From: Gerris lacustris
Lineage: Eukaryota > Arthropoda > Insecta > Hemiptera > Gerridae
Assembly (NCBI GenBank): GCA_951217055.1
Contig: OX578286.1
Span: 41,211,437-41,275,436 of the forward strand
Length of the DNA: 64,000 bases
Direction: 5' to 3'
Shown here piece by piece: positions 32,001 through 42,053 of this stretch. The notes beneath the pieces are model-generated. The model was not told where the DNA came from. It saw nothing but the letters and a program-made list of their open reading frames with translations, and made no database searches. Positions within the stretch are counted from its first letter, which is position 1, and the number at the start of each line of letters is the position of its first letter. The translations under genes were made by a program, and so were the position numbers.

Positions 32001-34355
32001 TGTAACTTCTTGTAAAGCCAACATCAGCCAAAAACAATAATTGAAGCGAGCGTAAGCGAGCTTCTTACATTCAACAAACTATGCATCTTGTCTGTCTGTC
32101 AGTAACGTTTACGTGTCCAACGATAACTTGAGTAAAAGTTGACCGATTTAGTTGAAATTTGGTATAAATGTTCCTCTTACTAATACTCAGGCTAAGTTCG
32201 TTGGACAGCGTGATCCGTCCAAGAGTTCTCGCTCAACGCTCGCGAAAAAAATTTAATTGGAATTTCAGGACGGGAAAAGATTCTATTATCATCTATTCGA
32301 TGAGACGAACATTTTTTAGTAAAACCAACAGCGACACCGCTATGAATTAATAAAGATCGCTAAAACTATTAAAGCGGACCTAAACATTTAAAATAGAGAA
32401 AACAACCTTTTTACCGATATCTTACGTTCTAACTTAACGATTTTAATAAAACACCATCTAATGCACAATTGAAACAGGCATGCAAAATTTCAATTCGATA
32501 CATGCAGTAGTTTTTTTGTAGCGAAGTGATACATTTTATAATAATTGAAAAGGAGATGTGAGGTTAGAGGAATAGTAAGAATGCGGGGTGGTTCCCTTAC
32601 TACTGTACTACTACTGTACTGTACTACTGTACTACTACTATACCCATTATCTCTCAACTCATCTATTTCACTTATATTACTCATCTATTTTTTCAATATT
32701 CAATACATATTTTTTACTATACGCTCGCTTCAATGATAGAGCCACTCGATGCCTAGTGTAACATATAGCAACAATAAACATCTAAGAACAATATTGTAAC
32801 TTCTTGTAAAGTCCAAATAGCCAAAAGCAATAAAGTAACTCATAGCAACAAATAACAACAGAAAAATAATTTAACTTATAGCAGCAGTAAATATCTGAGA
32901 ATGTTAATCAAACCTTTTGTGAAGCCTACATCAGCCAAAAACAATAATGTAACTCATAGCAACAAATAACAACTTAAGCCTCGTTCACACGATGACACTA
33001 ATGTCGTGACATTCAATGCCGCGACATTAGTGTCGCCGAGTGTTGTCGTATGAACAGTAGATGTCATGGCACTAAACGCACTACAACTAAAGCCTCGTTC
33101 ACACGATGACACTAATGTCACGACATTTAATGCCGTGACACTGCTTGACACTCAGCGTCTAGTTATAGTGCGTGTAGTGCCGTGACATCTACTGTTCATA
33201 CGACGACACTAATGTCGTGGCATTGAATGTCGCGACATTAGTGTCATCGTGTGAACGAGGCTTTAGGCGCTGAGTGTCAAGCAGTGTCACGGCATTAAAT
33301 GTCGTGACATTAGTGTCATCGTGTGAACGAGACTTTAGAAAAATAATTTAACTTATAGCAGCAGTAAATATCTGAGAATACTAATCAAACCTTTTGTGAA
33401 GCCTACATCAGCCAAAAACAATAATGTAACTTATAGCAACAATAAACACCTAAGAACAATATTGTAACTTCTTGTAAAGCCTGCATCAGCCAAAAACAAT
33501 AATATATTATTGTTAATAATAACAATAATTTTAACAAAGTTAAATTAGATGTAACTTATAGCAACAAATAACATCGAAGAACAATAATGTAACTTATAGC
33601 AGCAGTAAATATCTGGGAATGTAAGTCTAACCAATTTCCAAGCCTAGCCAAAAACAATAATGTATCTTATGGCAACATTAAAAACTAACACTAATGTAAT
33701 TTCTAGTAAAGCCTGCATCAGCCATAAACAATACTATAACTTATAACAACGATAAGAACAATAAATGTAAAGAATAATGATTTGAATCATTCAAATATTT
33801 ATCAGTATAAGTTATCTGCTATACATAAAGTAATCTACAATATTTATAATAATTTAAATTACTTTTAGACATGCTAAATATGAAAATAGAGACAATAAAA
33901 ACTACAAGAGAACAAAAATAGTTACTTAAGCTGTCACATGAACATCACAAATCATAAATTATTTTACGTCACAAAAAGTAAAAACAAACAATCGAATCAA
34001 AATATAGTTTTCTTGTTATTTTTCTATTTATTGAATAAATTTTAAATTATTAATCTCAAAAAGTTATTTTTATAATCAATAATGGTATACGCTCTTATCA
34101 GGTACAAAACAATAACACAATTATTTTAGTAAACAATAAAATATCTTACTGAAATTCTTGTAAACATCGCAAATCGAAGTGCGCAGTTTTGTGCAATAAA
34201 TATAGATAGTTGAAAAAAAAGTGTGTGGATATAGTTGAAAAATTTGCGGAAGTTATAATTTAAGACTAATTTAATATTTATTTCAGACATACAGACCTTT
34301 CAGGGTTAATTTCCAATCTTTCAAGGCTGGCAGGTAAATTTAAATCCTCAGACAT
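23045..34355 (-). CDS. OSER1: OSER1-like oxidative stress-responsive protein, four exons, complete
   Basis: The exons are 34297-34355, 29700-29831, 24676-24903 and 23045-23264. All junctions have phase 2 and keep one frame of 212 codons plus a TAA stop. The family diagnostic is the extreme C-terminus, IPKKMSFMAEMMYT (199-212), preceded by an acidic TIDELASYFD helix; vertebrate OSER1 also ends in IPKKMSxMAEMMYT. A small Cys cluster, C51, C56 and C58 (CPKGNCHC), lies where vertebrate proteins have a comparable one. The middle is basic (KRLAFKRPIVRRSK) and then Ser/Thr/Pro-rich, probably disordered. OSER1 is a stress-induced nuclear protein linked to FOXO-regulated survival in the literature; its biochemical activity is not known. 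The first donor is weak (GTCTGT) with a better GT four bases on; see findings. All three introns are packed with repeats. Confidence 0.88.
23443..24576. repeat. MITE M1 copy expanded into a 71-bp hairpin satellite
   Basis: About nine units of about 71 bp run from 23793 to 24400. Each contains TTCTTCTTTAGACTGTTACT and its near complement AGTAACACTCTAAAGAAG, so each unit is itself a hairpin. The array lies between recognisable M1 parts: the arm at 23443-23500, and the core and opposite arm at 24430-24576 (GATATTCCTTTATCCCAAAG ... GAGTAACAATCAAAAGAAGT). The repeated unit is the subterminal hairpin of M1. It lies in intron 3 of the OSER1 homologue. An (AT)n tract at 24411-24431 adjoins. Confidence 0.88.
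23497..23783. mobile_element. Inverted-repeat element inside the M1 satellite copy
   Basis: AACTAGAATTAGTGTGTTGA with CAGCGCGGGAAA is mirrored by TTTCCCGCGCTATCAACACA with CTAATTCTAGTTG. Total inverted ends are about 45 bp. The interior is GC-richer (GGGAGAGGCCCTCTGGGTAA, CCCCACCCCTACCCA). No coding sequence. Confidence 0.75.
25561..25715. mobile_element. Harbinger-like MITE (H5)
   Basis: The ends are AGCCTCGTTCACACGATGAC and GTCATCATGTGAACGAGGCT, flanked by TAA duplications (25558-25560, 25716-25718). It belongs to the same family as 32977-33334. It lies in intron 2 of the OSER1 homologue. Confidence 0.85.
25905..27066. repeat. 59-bp satellite with a 108-bp higher-order section
   Basis: From about 25905 to 26640 a 59-bp unit (CTTCTAGACTGAAATGTAAG, GAAAACAGAAACTGAACTGA, CCATGTAAAAAGCAAACCT) repeats about twelve times with few changes. 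From about 26715 to 27005 two diverged unit types alternate as a 108-bp dimer repeated three times, a higher-order arrangement. Both ends adjoin AACTAAA(C/T)TG-type sequence ending GTGTAAAAGRGCCTTA. This resembles a Harbinger-like terminus, and the satellite unit itself looks derived from it. The long minus-strand reading frames here come from the repetition. Confidence 0.9.
27297..27835. mobile_element. tRNA-like inverted-repeat family R, copy B plus an arms-only copy
   Basis: Copy B (27297-27620) has the minus-strand tRNA-like core at 27346-27419. Its 7-bp acceptor stem pairs completely (CCAGTAT with GTGCTGG, allowing G-T), with D-arm AGCTCAGTTGG and TPsiC arm GTGGTTCAAGTCC. At 27600-27835 an arms-only copy follows directly (TCCGTAGTATGAATACTACC at its right end), a foldback with most of the core deleted. 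Confidence 0.72.
27901..28486. mobile_element. Foldback element F, copy 2 (undisturbed)
   Basis: The 586-bp element has arms of about 260 bp from TAGTCCAGGAGATAGCGTGC to GCTATCTCCTGGACTA. The small loop region contains ACACTTGATAGTTTAG and CACCTGTCAAGGGAC. It is flanked by TA. It shows the original form of the heavily invaded copy at 10465-15689. Confidence 0.88.
28487..29034. other. Unassigned intronic sequence
   Basis: Part of intron 2 of the OSER1 homologue. It is moderately complex sequence without recognised repeats, exons or RNA motifs. Confidence 0.45.
29035..29320. mobile_element. tRNA-like inverted-repeat family R, copy C
   Basis: The left arm GTAGTATTCATACAACGGAA precedes a minus-strand tRNA-like core at 29145-29216. 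The core has a fully pairing acceptor stem (CCAGTGT with GCGCTGG), D-arm GCTCAGTTGGTAGAGC and TPsiC arm ATGGTTCAAGTCCC. The right arm is missing. Confidence 0.7.
30025..30245. mobile_element. tRNA-like inverted-repeat family R, copy D (core mostly deleted)
   Basis: Arms GTAGTATTCATACTACGGAA and GGGAGACATACAGAGAAAAA are mirrored at 30185-30240. Only the TPsiC half of the tRNA-like core (GGGACTCGAACCATGGGTCC) remains. Confidence 0.72.
30560..31379 (+). pseudogene. 3' end of a non-LTR retrotransposon (RNase H and C-terminus)
   Basis: The first frame includes ALEAMHNILAEGPLVNNVI and the RNase H signature MWVPGHMGIPGN. After a frameshift near 30840 the second frame continues through IGHTRLTHSHFLLGR, PPICSQFKNDTLNVTHIFLE and CPRLKPFRDKYN to a stop at 31201. 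This order is typical of the C-terminus of Jockey/I-type LINEs. A 3' region of about 150 bases ends in an A run at 31351-31379. The 5' part is truncated, the usual LINE fate. Confidence 0.8.
32039..32735. mobile_element. Inverted-repeat element with GCGAGC ends
   Basis: The left end ATTGAAGCGAGCGTAAGCGAG is mirrored by ACGCTCGCTTCAAT at the right. Inside is a conserved-looking segment (TTGACCGATTTAGTTGAAAT, TTGGTATAAATG) of the kind found in many insect repeats, preceded by GTCTGTCTGTC. No protein is encoded. Confidence 0.6.
32977..33334. mobile_element. Harbinger-like MITE (H6) with a second copy nested in itself
   Basis: The outer ends are AGCCTCGTTCACACGATGAC and its complement GTGTGAACGAGACT, with TTA duplications at 32974-32976 and 33335-33337. 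A second element of the same family occupies 33091-33262, inserted near the middle of the first. Flanking halves such as GCGCTGAGTGTCAAGCAGTG resume afterwards. Interior sequence alternates CGACATTAGTGTCG-like palindromes. Confidence 0.83.
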
Positions 34356-35599
34356 CGTTCAAATTATTTCAAATTTAAATTCAATCATTAAAAATAACCC
34401 AAAAAAATATACGAATCAAAATCAAAAGTTAGTTTTCAAATACGACAAAAAACGTTTTTTTTGTCTTGTAAATAAGAAATTACATTTTATTTATTTCGTT
34501 CACATAAGTTTCTCCTAAAAAAGAAACAATAAAAATCAATCATAATAGATTTTAAAATTAACTATTTATTCTTTAATAATAAATACAAATTTTAAAATAT
34601 AAATTAATAAATCAAACAAAAGAATTAAGAAAACAATGATAAACTAGAACAAATCAGAAAGTCCGATCCGAGTACTATTCGTACCATTTTCACGGAAGTG
34701 TTGATTTATAAAAATAAATAGACATTTTTTACACTAAAAACGCAAAAATAAACATCACTGACCTTTTTCTCTTGTTCTCCTTTTATTATTCAATGGTTTC
34801 TTATTCACACTTTTCTTAATCAAATCCGAATTAAAATTATTTAAACAAATCCGAAAAAAAACTAAATTTTGAATATTTTTAATTAAAAAATCAATCGATT
34901 GGACACAAATAAAATTAATTTTTTTAAACTCGATTCAAAGACGTAAACACGACATTTTTTTGTTATAATGATGTATGTTTCATCTTGCGAGTTTGGCAAG
35001 AAATTTCGAGAACAAAAAAAAAAGATCAGGTTGACCAACATTAACACCTGTAGATAAGTAAAAAACACTAGATGAATTATCTGTAATTTCTAATTGAAGA
35101 TTTAATAACTAGTTTATTTGATATAGATTTTTTTCTTATTATAATAATTGATTAATAATTAATTTGATTAAATAAGAAAAAGGTGGAATATGTAAAAACT
35201 GAACAAATACATAAATTCACATAATGTGATTGTTTATTATTTTCTTAAAACGGAAGTATTTAAAGATATTTATTTGTCTTATCACAAAACCCAGGCTCAT
35301 TTACAGTATATTTAAAATGAAGTTTGGTAAATATAAATTGCGGGTTTGGCAAACTTCAAAAATGCCTGCACTGTGAATTGTGAATTATAGACTGATAATT
35401 ATTCACAATTATTGATAAATAAATTATTTTTATCGGGTTTAAACATTAGTAGAGTAATAATGGGGCCGTAAATTGCAGGATTAATGTTTGTGACCTCACT
35501 CACCCAAATTTGACCCACGACTGGAGCACCCCATACATTTAATTTAATTACATTAAATTAAACAAATTGTTTAGAATGTTTTTTATTTTAGAATATTAA
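34356..35599. other. Upstream flank of the OSER1 homologue
   Basis: AT-rich DNA that should contain the OSER1 promoter and 5' leader. No CpG-rich block, TATA-positioned box or repeat is clearly identifiable. Confidence 0.45.
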
Positions 35600-35915
35600 T
35601 GAATATAATTATTTATAAATTCCTTTTTCTAAATAACTATTAAGACAATGGGATGTTCAGTCAAATGTGCTTTGGGACAAAAAGTATCACACTTTTATTT
35701 TTGTAGGGGGAGTCAGCGTAAATATGGGCCCACAGTGCGGGTGAGCCCCCAGCGCCAGGGGGCCCCCAGTTCTAAAACGCAAGAGGTTTTTTTTTGCTCG
35801 TCAATTTTGTTTGGCGAGGGGCCCCTAGCTATGCCACTAGGGGGAGTAACAGTCTAAAGAAGAACATTCCGTACACCTTTAGATTGTTACTTCATAAAAA
35901 AACAGTGGCACATCT
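35600..35915. mobile_element. MITE M1 copy interrupted by a hAT MITE
   Basis: The M1 core (AATAACTATTAAGACAATGG, GTGCTTTGGGACAAAA) leads to GTAGGGGGAGT. There a 126-bp hAT MITE is inserted (35714-35839). M1 resumes with AGTAACAGTCTAAAGAAGAA and ends near CACATCTAAAGAAGTGCCC. Confidence 0.78.
35714..35839. mobile_element. Short hAT MITE, copy 2
   Basis: It is flanked by exact 8-bp duplications GGGGGAGT (35706-35713 and 35840-35847). The ends CAGCGTAAATATGGG and CTAGCTATGCCACTA are diverged forms of those of copy 1 at 16231-16398. Shared interior blocks are GGGGGCCCCCAGTTCTAAA and TTGTTTGGCGAGGGGCCC. Confidence 0.87.
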
Positions 35916-36147
35916 AAAGAAGTGCCCACTTTATTACTCTTGGATCAATACATTGGAATTTCCAACAAAAATCTAAATTTCAAATTCTTCTCTTTTTGTG
36001 GCTCTACCATCCATTCTTAACCTTTTCTTCTTTTTAAAATTTTTCTTTCAGCCACTTTCATTCTGTACTTAATGGGCACTGTCAACAAAAGCGATATCTA
36101 TACCTGTATCTATCTATACCTGCGATATCTATACCGGCAGGCTGTAA

Positions 36148-36484
36148 AGCCTAGTCTACACCAGTAGGCACGTTGCGAGACATTTCTGTAGACGGCCTAT
36201 AGACCGTCATAGACCGTCTACAGAAATGTCTCGCAACGTGTCTATAGACATCTTCTGAGACTGTCTATGGTCTAGGTCTAGCGTCCACACTTGTAGACAC
36301 GTTGCGCAACATGCCTAACGTTGCACCATGTCTACCATTTAGAATGGAAAATCATAGACATGCAATGTTGGTCTAGCAACGAGACCGTAGACGCCGTTTG
36401 TCTAACCGATGTCTGTAGACAAATCGCTAGACATTGTCTCTGAGACCAAAATCGCGCAACATGTCTACTAGTGTGGACAAGGCT
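36148..36484. mobile_element. Harbinger-like MITE (H7)
   Basis: The ends are AGCCTAGTCTACACCAGTAG and CTACTAGTGTGGACAAGGCT, flanked by TAA duplications (36145-36147, 36485-36487). The interior is a series of self-complementary blocks built on GTAGAC / GTCTAC and GTTGCGAGACATTTCTGTAG. Confidence 0.85.
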
Positions 36485-36487
36485 TAA

Positions 36488-37444
36488 GGGAAATAAGATT
36501 AAATACCTTCTCACCTAATCTGCTTAACTTGGCTGCAGTACGGGATATCTTTGGCTTAGCCATTCTTCAAACTTTAGAACTAATCCATTTGTTTTCCTTA
36601 GCTGTCTCCTTTATTTTTTTTAGTCAATTTTAATTTGAGTTTTCAGGGGAGATTAAGAGACACCTATTTTAATAAATTTTAAAAAAAGGTGATGTTTCAT
36701 CCTTTAATTGGGATATCTTCAAACCTCATTATGAAGTCATAATGTTTCTTTTTTTGTTATTAAGTTTGAATTCTTCTTTACCGATTTGTAGGTAAATTGT
36801 CTACTATTTATGATTGGGGTAAACAGCCTGAGCTTTCCGAGCCTAACCTCTGAGCCTCAAGGTACTCACTTTCTGTGTATCTGTGAGCCTACCAAGTGGA
36901 TAGACATGAATTGGTCATAAATTTTGACTTTTCATAATTAATGAATAGCATTGATTGAGATTTTTATGGTATTTATTACAATTGTTCATTATTAATCAAA
37001 TTTATTAATAATGAACAATTGTATAAGTAAACAGGTAAAGGGAGTAGCCAATAGGTTGCTTTAGCCAGACACTAAAGATGACTGTGCAGTCAATACTGGT
37101 CAGCATTTTATTTATGGTTTATGACAATAAACTGATTAATTGACTTAAGGTCGACCAAGAAGTGATGGCAATCTGAGGAGCGTGATAGTGTTGTTTTTGT
37201 GTCATTAATTTGGCTGAGGTGGGAAATCTTTGGCTTAGCCATTCTGCCAACTGAATAATTAAGATCAGGTATACTTAGTTCTTTAGTCGAAGCTATCATC
37301 ACTTCTTGGTCTACTTTTAGGGCACTTTTTTACTTTAGCATCCCCTTGGTTCTAAACAATAGTCTGCCCTACAAAAGTCTCAAAGGTTTGTGTGTTTGTC
37401 TCCCCAAAACATTGAGACTCCTGGGGTAGTTTTATCTTTAAAAT
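36488..37444. other. Unassigned spacer with weak internal repetition
   Basis: The phrase TCTTTGGCTTAGCCATTCT occurs twice (about 36548 and 37227). GACCAAGAAGTGATGGCAAT near 37153 is mirrored by ATCATCACTTCTTGGTCTAC near 37295. No gene is recognised. Confidence 0.45.
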
Positions 37445-37970
37445 TCCTTTATCTTAATACGTCGCGTCAGAGAGGTTACGTAAAAGTGACAAAGGTTGCT
37501 GTGACGTCATGCGCCCTCCACGATTTTTCGTCAGGTTATCTTTTCTGGCTCATAACAAATCATTGTTTACTAGAGTTCTGTAACCATTTTATAGTTTTTT
37601 CCTCTTTTCATTCTATTAAAAGCTTTTTTAACCATTTTTAACCTTATCATATATTGGTAACATCATTAATAAGCCAACAAATGTATACATTATAGATGAT
37701 AAAACAAATAATTCTCACAAATAAGATGTAAAATAACTTACTTACAGATGTGCTCTTTTTACTCTATTAAAAGCTTTTTTAACCTTATCATATATCAGTA
37801 ACATCATTAATAAGCCAACAAATGTATACATTATAGATGATAAAACAAATAATTGATTAAAAAATAATAAAATAAAATAGCACTGACAAACCCCACCTAT
37901 ATCCAATGTTATGAGCCAGCTAACCCAACAACACACACTTTTTTACGTAAGTGACGTCACACTTCCCCGG
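37445..37970. repeat. Interspersed repeat 'T', copy 2 (inverted)
   Basis: This corresponds in reverse to 17020-17620, from ACGTCGCGTCAGAGAGGTTA to GTGACGTCACACTTCCCCGG. A segment of about 120 bases (TATCATATATYRGTAACATC ... GATAAAACAAATAATT) is duplicated inside this copy. The GTAAGTAAG donor-like site of copy 1 is kept, on the minus strand. Confidence 0.6.
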
Positions 37971-38204
37971 AGTATAGTTTGATTAGACTAAGGGATATGA
38001 TCACAATTATATACACAAGTGTGATATTCCTTTGTCCCGAGGTACATTGGAATAAATATCCCTTCTTCTTAATAATAATTTAGAGTAAGGAATATATGCT
38101 ACTCTGTATATGTTCCTTTGTCTAAATAACTATTAACACAAAGGGATATAGGGGGGTGCTAAAGTAAATAAACAGGTCAAGTGTGTGCTAGTCAGCACAC
38201 AGCG

Positions 38205-38754
38205 AGGGTCCGTAGGCCACACTGTATAGTGTTTAACTGTAAAGTGTATAAACAGTGTTTTTTTTTAAATGCTAAAAAAGCTTACTTTGAACCATTCTAA
38301 GGGTCTGATATTCTCAAAACACACTCTGATAAAGTATTTTTTTGCCACTGAACCGAACTACAACCATATAAATACATCGAAAAGACTATAATTATAAAAA
38401 AAACGTATTTTGTCAATAAAAAATAAAATAATATTTTTTTCGAAATTTCCAAAAAGTGGTATCTTTACTTTTGGTCGAAGAATGTTCAGGATTTTTTCAG
38501 ATTTTTCGCACTTCACATAAGCGAGATAGAAGGGGGAAAAAATTTAACCCTTAAATTTTTTTACCCTAATTTTTTAAAAAAATATTTTAATTTAAGTCGC
38601 TATACTTTTAAAATATGTGGGTAGGTACAAGACACATACATGCCAAATTTCAAAGTGATCGGACAAAAGGTGTAGCCGTGTGAGCACACGACAGGACGGA
38701 CAGACAGACACACGCAGGAAAATATAAGGGTCCTTGGTTTTGCCTACGGACCCT
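38205..38754. mobile_element. Inverted-repeat element with AGGGTCCGTAGGC ends
   Basis: AGGGTCCGTAGGC is mirrored exactly by GCCTACGGACCCT. The right subterminal region includes CAAATTTCAAAGTGATCGGA and GACGGACAGACAGACACACG, a motif common in insect DNA transposon remnants. No protein-coding frame. Confidence 0.65.
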
Positions 38755-39469
38755 AAAAAGTACTACCTTTAGTAATAGTGTATGTTATTTACCACCATCA
38801 CTTGTTTACCATATTAAAAAATTAAAATAAATAAAGACATTTTATAAATTTTTTTCATCATATATTTTTCTTTTTCTTTTTATTTTAAACTACACAGATG
38901 ATAAAATAAAAATCTGTCACAATTAATTCTTATTTTTATTCTTTTATTTACAATATTTTTCTTTTTATATATATTTAATATTTTTATTTTTTTCCCATTA
39001 ATTTATTTTTATATATATTCTTTCAGTTACATATTATTTTTATAATATATTTCCCCCTTTTTTTTAATGTTATAAATCAACAGGAATCATATAAAATATA
39101 TTTGAACATTTAAATGGTAACAAAAAAAATAAAATAAAAATGTATATATAATTTTTTTTTTTTTACAGAAAGGATATATAAGGTAATTTATAATATGCAT
39201 AAATATATATATATATTTACATATTATAAAATTATTTACTTTATTCGGCTTCTTTGTCTTTTTTACATTAAAATTATAAATATTTTTTTCTGATAAATAA
39301 AAAAAAGTTAAACAAATATTGAGAGCAATTGATTTTATTGTTTTGTTTTTTGTCCTTTTGCAATGAATGTGATTCTAAATGAGACAAAAGTGCTTAGCAG
39401 TTTGGAGAGGAACACTTGTAAAATAGCAATAAGGGACCTTATTTGGGCGCTAGTTCACAAACTCTCGAC
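38755..39469. other. AT-rich spacer
   Basis: Very AT-rich (long TTTTATA runs). No gene or repeat is recognised. Confidence 0.5.
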
Positions 39470-39650
39470 TAAAGAGTTCAGCCACATCGCACACTAATGT
39501 ATTGCCGAAGTGAATACGGTATGATCATTAGTGAGCCATGTAAACCAAAGTGTCAAAACATGGATTTGAACCAGTGACCTCAACTTTGATTCATACATGG
39601 CTGAGCCCAGATGTCACTATTGACTGAAGCACTAACGGCTAATCTTAAAG
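39470..39650 (-). mobile_element. tRNA-derived SINE family S, fragment
   Basis: On the minus strand a B-box-like CTGGTTCAAATCC is followed by a tail region shared with 63190-63530 (ACCGTATTCACTTCGGCAAT here, ACCCGCTTCAGCAGTACAAT there). Diverged and truncated. Confidence 0.5.
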
Positions 39651-39948
39651 CTCTTAAAAGAAGACAAAGTTACATATATTTACATGGCACATCATCCTAC
39701 GGCAGGCTTTGGCCCAGCCACACTGATCAATTTTTTATTTGAGTAATATTTGCTAAGATCAACTTGAAATGAAATATCGGTAGGAAAAAAAAACTTCAAG
39801 ACCCTATTTCTTATACAATAATAAATCAATGTAATAAGAAATAAATAAAATATAATAAATGCACATGATTACCATTTTTAATTATTTATTCAATTGCAAC
39901 GGTAAATTTAGTTTTTAATATATTTTTTTGTTTTTTTAAAGTAAACAA

Positions 39949-40353
39949 GGTTGGACTAGCCTATATGGGGCATCATGTATAGAAATGCAAAAACTAACAA
40001 ATATAATGCATACATAATTAAAGTGTTTCTTGTATATTGATATAAATTGCATTATTTATGTATTCTTTTTCATTTCATACTCTCTTGAAAAACCAGATAC
40101 GCTACATCAAAGCCCAGGTAATCTACAATAGATACATACGCCCAAGATTCCCAAAATCAACCTGTATACAGCTGTGTCTCAAAATAGAGGACTGAAGATG
40201 GAAATCGTATTAAGATAAAACATATGAAATGAAGAAGAATCCATAATTGGTGCATTTTTTTTTTTTTTTATCAATATATATAAAAGACTTTAATTATATA
40301 TGCCAGTTTTTTTTCATTTCTATACATGATGCCCCGTTTAAGCTAGTTCAACC
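39949..40353. mobile_element. Inverted-repeat MITE, 405 bp
   Basis: GGTTGGACTAGCCTATATGG with GGCATCATGTATAGAAATG is mirrored by CATTTCTATACATGATGCCC and GTTTAAGCTAGTTCAACC, about 40 bp each. No coding sequence. Confidence 0.82.
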
Positions 40354-40845
40354 GTAAATATTTTTTTTTTTTTTTTTACAAAAATAAAAAGATTAATAAA
40401 TCTTTTATTTTATTTTCATATTTTTTTTTATTAATTCTTTAATTTTAATTAAATAGAGGGTTAAAGAACATGCAATTTTTTTTAATAATATTAATTTTAA
40501 CAACAAATTAAAAAAATGTATATTATAAATAATGTAACATGCAAAAAAAAATGGTATTTAAAATAAAAATGAACTGAATTAAGATTGTTTATAGAAAATG
40601 CACATAACAAAAGCAAAAAAATTAAAATCTATTTTTTTTTTTTTTTTTTATGACTAAATCAATTGTAAGTCTTGTATTAAACAATAAATGTATTAAATAT
40701 AATAAAAACGGATTACTTACTTATATTATATTATATAATATATAACTTATTTATACTCAATATATAATTTTTCGGGCATTTTTTGCAGTCTTTAGTGTGG
40801 TTTAAGGTTAAAGCTTAACAATCTAGGGATCTTATTGCATTTAGG
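40354..40845. other. AT-rich spacer
   Basis: No gene or repeat is recognised apart from A and T homopolymers. Confidence 0.5.
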
Positions 40846-41012
40846 GTCCTCTTACCACCTCTAACCACTTCTAACCATCTCTAACCACTTCTAACCACCT
40901 CTTACCACTTCTTACCACCTCTAACCACCTCTAACCACTTCTTACCACCTCTAACCACTTCTATCCACCTCTAACCACTTCTAACCACCTCTTACCACTT
41001 CTTACCACACTA
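40846..41012. repeat. 11-bp tandem repeat (CTAACCACYTC type)
   Basis: About fourteen copies of CTAACCACTTC / CTTACCACCTC occur in mixed order. A few diverged copies recur near 45700. The repeat resembles the complement of the 30-bp array in intron 3 of the MCRIP homologue (AGAGGTGGCAAGAGG). Confidence 0.85.
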
Positions 41013-41370
41013 GAGAAGGCAGATTAGCCAAATACGGCTTAGCATTTATTTTAACAATTTTTTTTCAACGAATTATTCATTTATCTAATTAATTCTGGTA
41101 AATTAATAGGATTCGAAGGAAAAATAAATAATTTGGTTATCTCTCAAGGCCATTTAATAATAATTATACAAGTGATATTCGAAAAAAAAAAAAGGTAAAA
41201 TTTAAAGGAAGAAATAATATATAAAATAAAAATGGCCGAAAGACATATTTATTTTTCTCCGAATACACATTGACTACATAAAAATTTACATTTTTTAAAC
41301 TTCTTATCGGCTGTTTGGAATTTTTATTTATTATTTATAATAGTTTTTAGAGTTAGTCATATTCTTATAT

Positions 41371-41602
41371 TGGTACTTCTTTAGTTTGTTACTCCCTTAT
41401 GTTGTTTTAGAATATAAATGACTTTAACAAAATAACTATTAAGACAAAGTGATGTTTAGTCCAATGTACTTTGGGACAAAGGAATATCACACTCCGGTTT
41501 TTATAAGGGGATGTAACAGTCTAAAGAAGAACATTCCGTACAACTTATCTGTTACTCATCTGTTTCCTTTTTAAGGGGAGTAACAATCTAAAGGAGTGCT
41601 CT
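41371..41602. mobile_element. MITE family M1, full-length copy
   Basis: GTACTTCTTTAGTTTGTTAC opens the copy and GGGGAGTAACAATCTAAAGG closes it. The complete core is present (GACAAAGTGATGTTTAGTCC, CTTTGGGACAAAGGAATATC). Confidence 0.82.
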
Positions 41603-41604
41603 TA

Positions 41605-42053
41605 TATTTTCATGTTAATGGTTTAGTTTCTAGTTACAAGTTTATTTTCTTGTTAATAGTTTATTATCTTGTAAATGGTTTATTTTCTTGTTAATAGTTT
41701 ATTTTCTTGTTAATGGTTTATTTTCTTGTTAATGGTTTATTTTCTTGTTAATGGTTTATTTTCTTGTTAATAGTTTATTTTCTTGTTAATGGTTTATTTT
41801 CTTGTTAATGGTTTATTTTCATGTTAATAGTTTATTTTCTTGTTAATGGTTTATTTTCTTGTTAATGGTTTATTTTCTTGTTAATAGTTTATTTTCTTGT
41901 TAATAGTTTATTTTCTTGTTAATGGTTTATTTTCTTGTTAATGGTTTATTTTCTTGTTAATGGTTTATTTTTTCTTGTTAATAGTTTATTTTCTTGTTAA
42001 TTGTTTATTTTTTCTTGTTAATAGTTTATTTTCTTGTTAATGGTTTATTTTTT
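41605..42053. repeat. 19-bp tandem repeat, about 23 copies
   Basis: The unit TTAATGGTTTATTTTCTTG alternates with a TTAATAG variant. The array directly adjoins the M1 MITE on its left. Confidence 0.95.

Larger units (their letters stand above)
31685..33760. repeat. Degenerate tandem repeat, about 85-90 bp
   Basis: Phrases such as AACAATAATGTAACTTATAG, CAACAATAAATATCTGAGAA and AAGCCTACATCAGCCAAAAA recur in order about fifteen times with strong divergence. It is interrupted by two mobile elements (32039-32735 and 32977-33334). It lies in intron 1 of the OSER1 homologue and is probably an old array. Confidence 0.78.
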
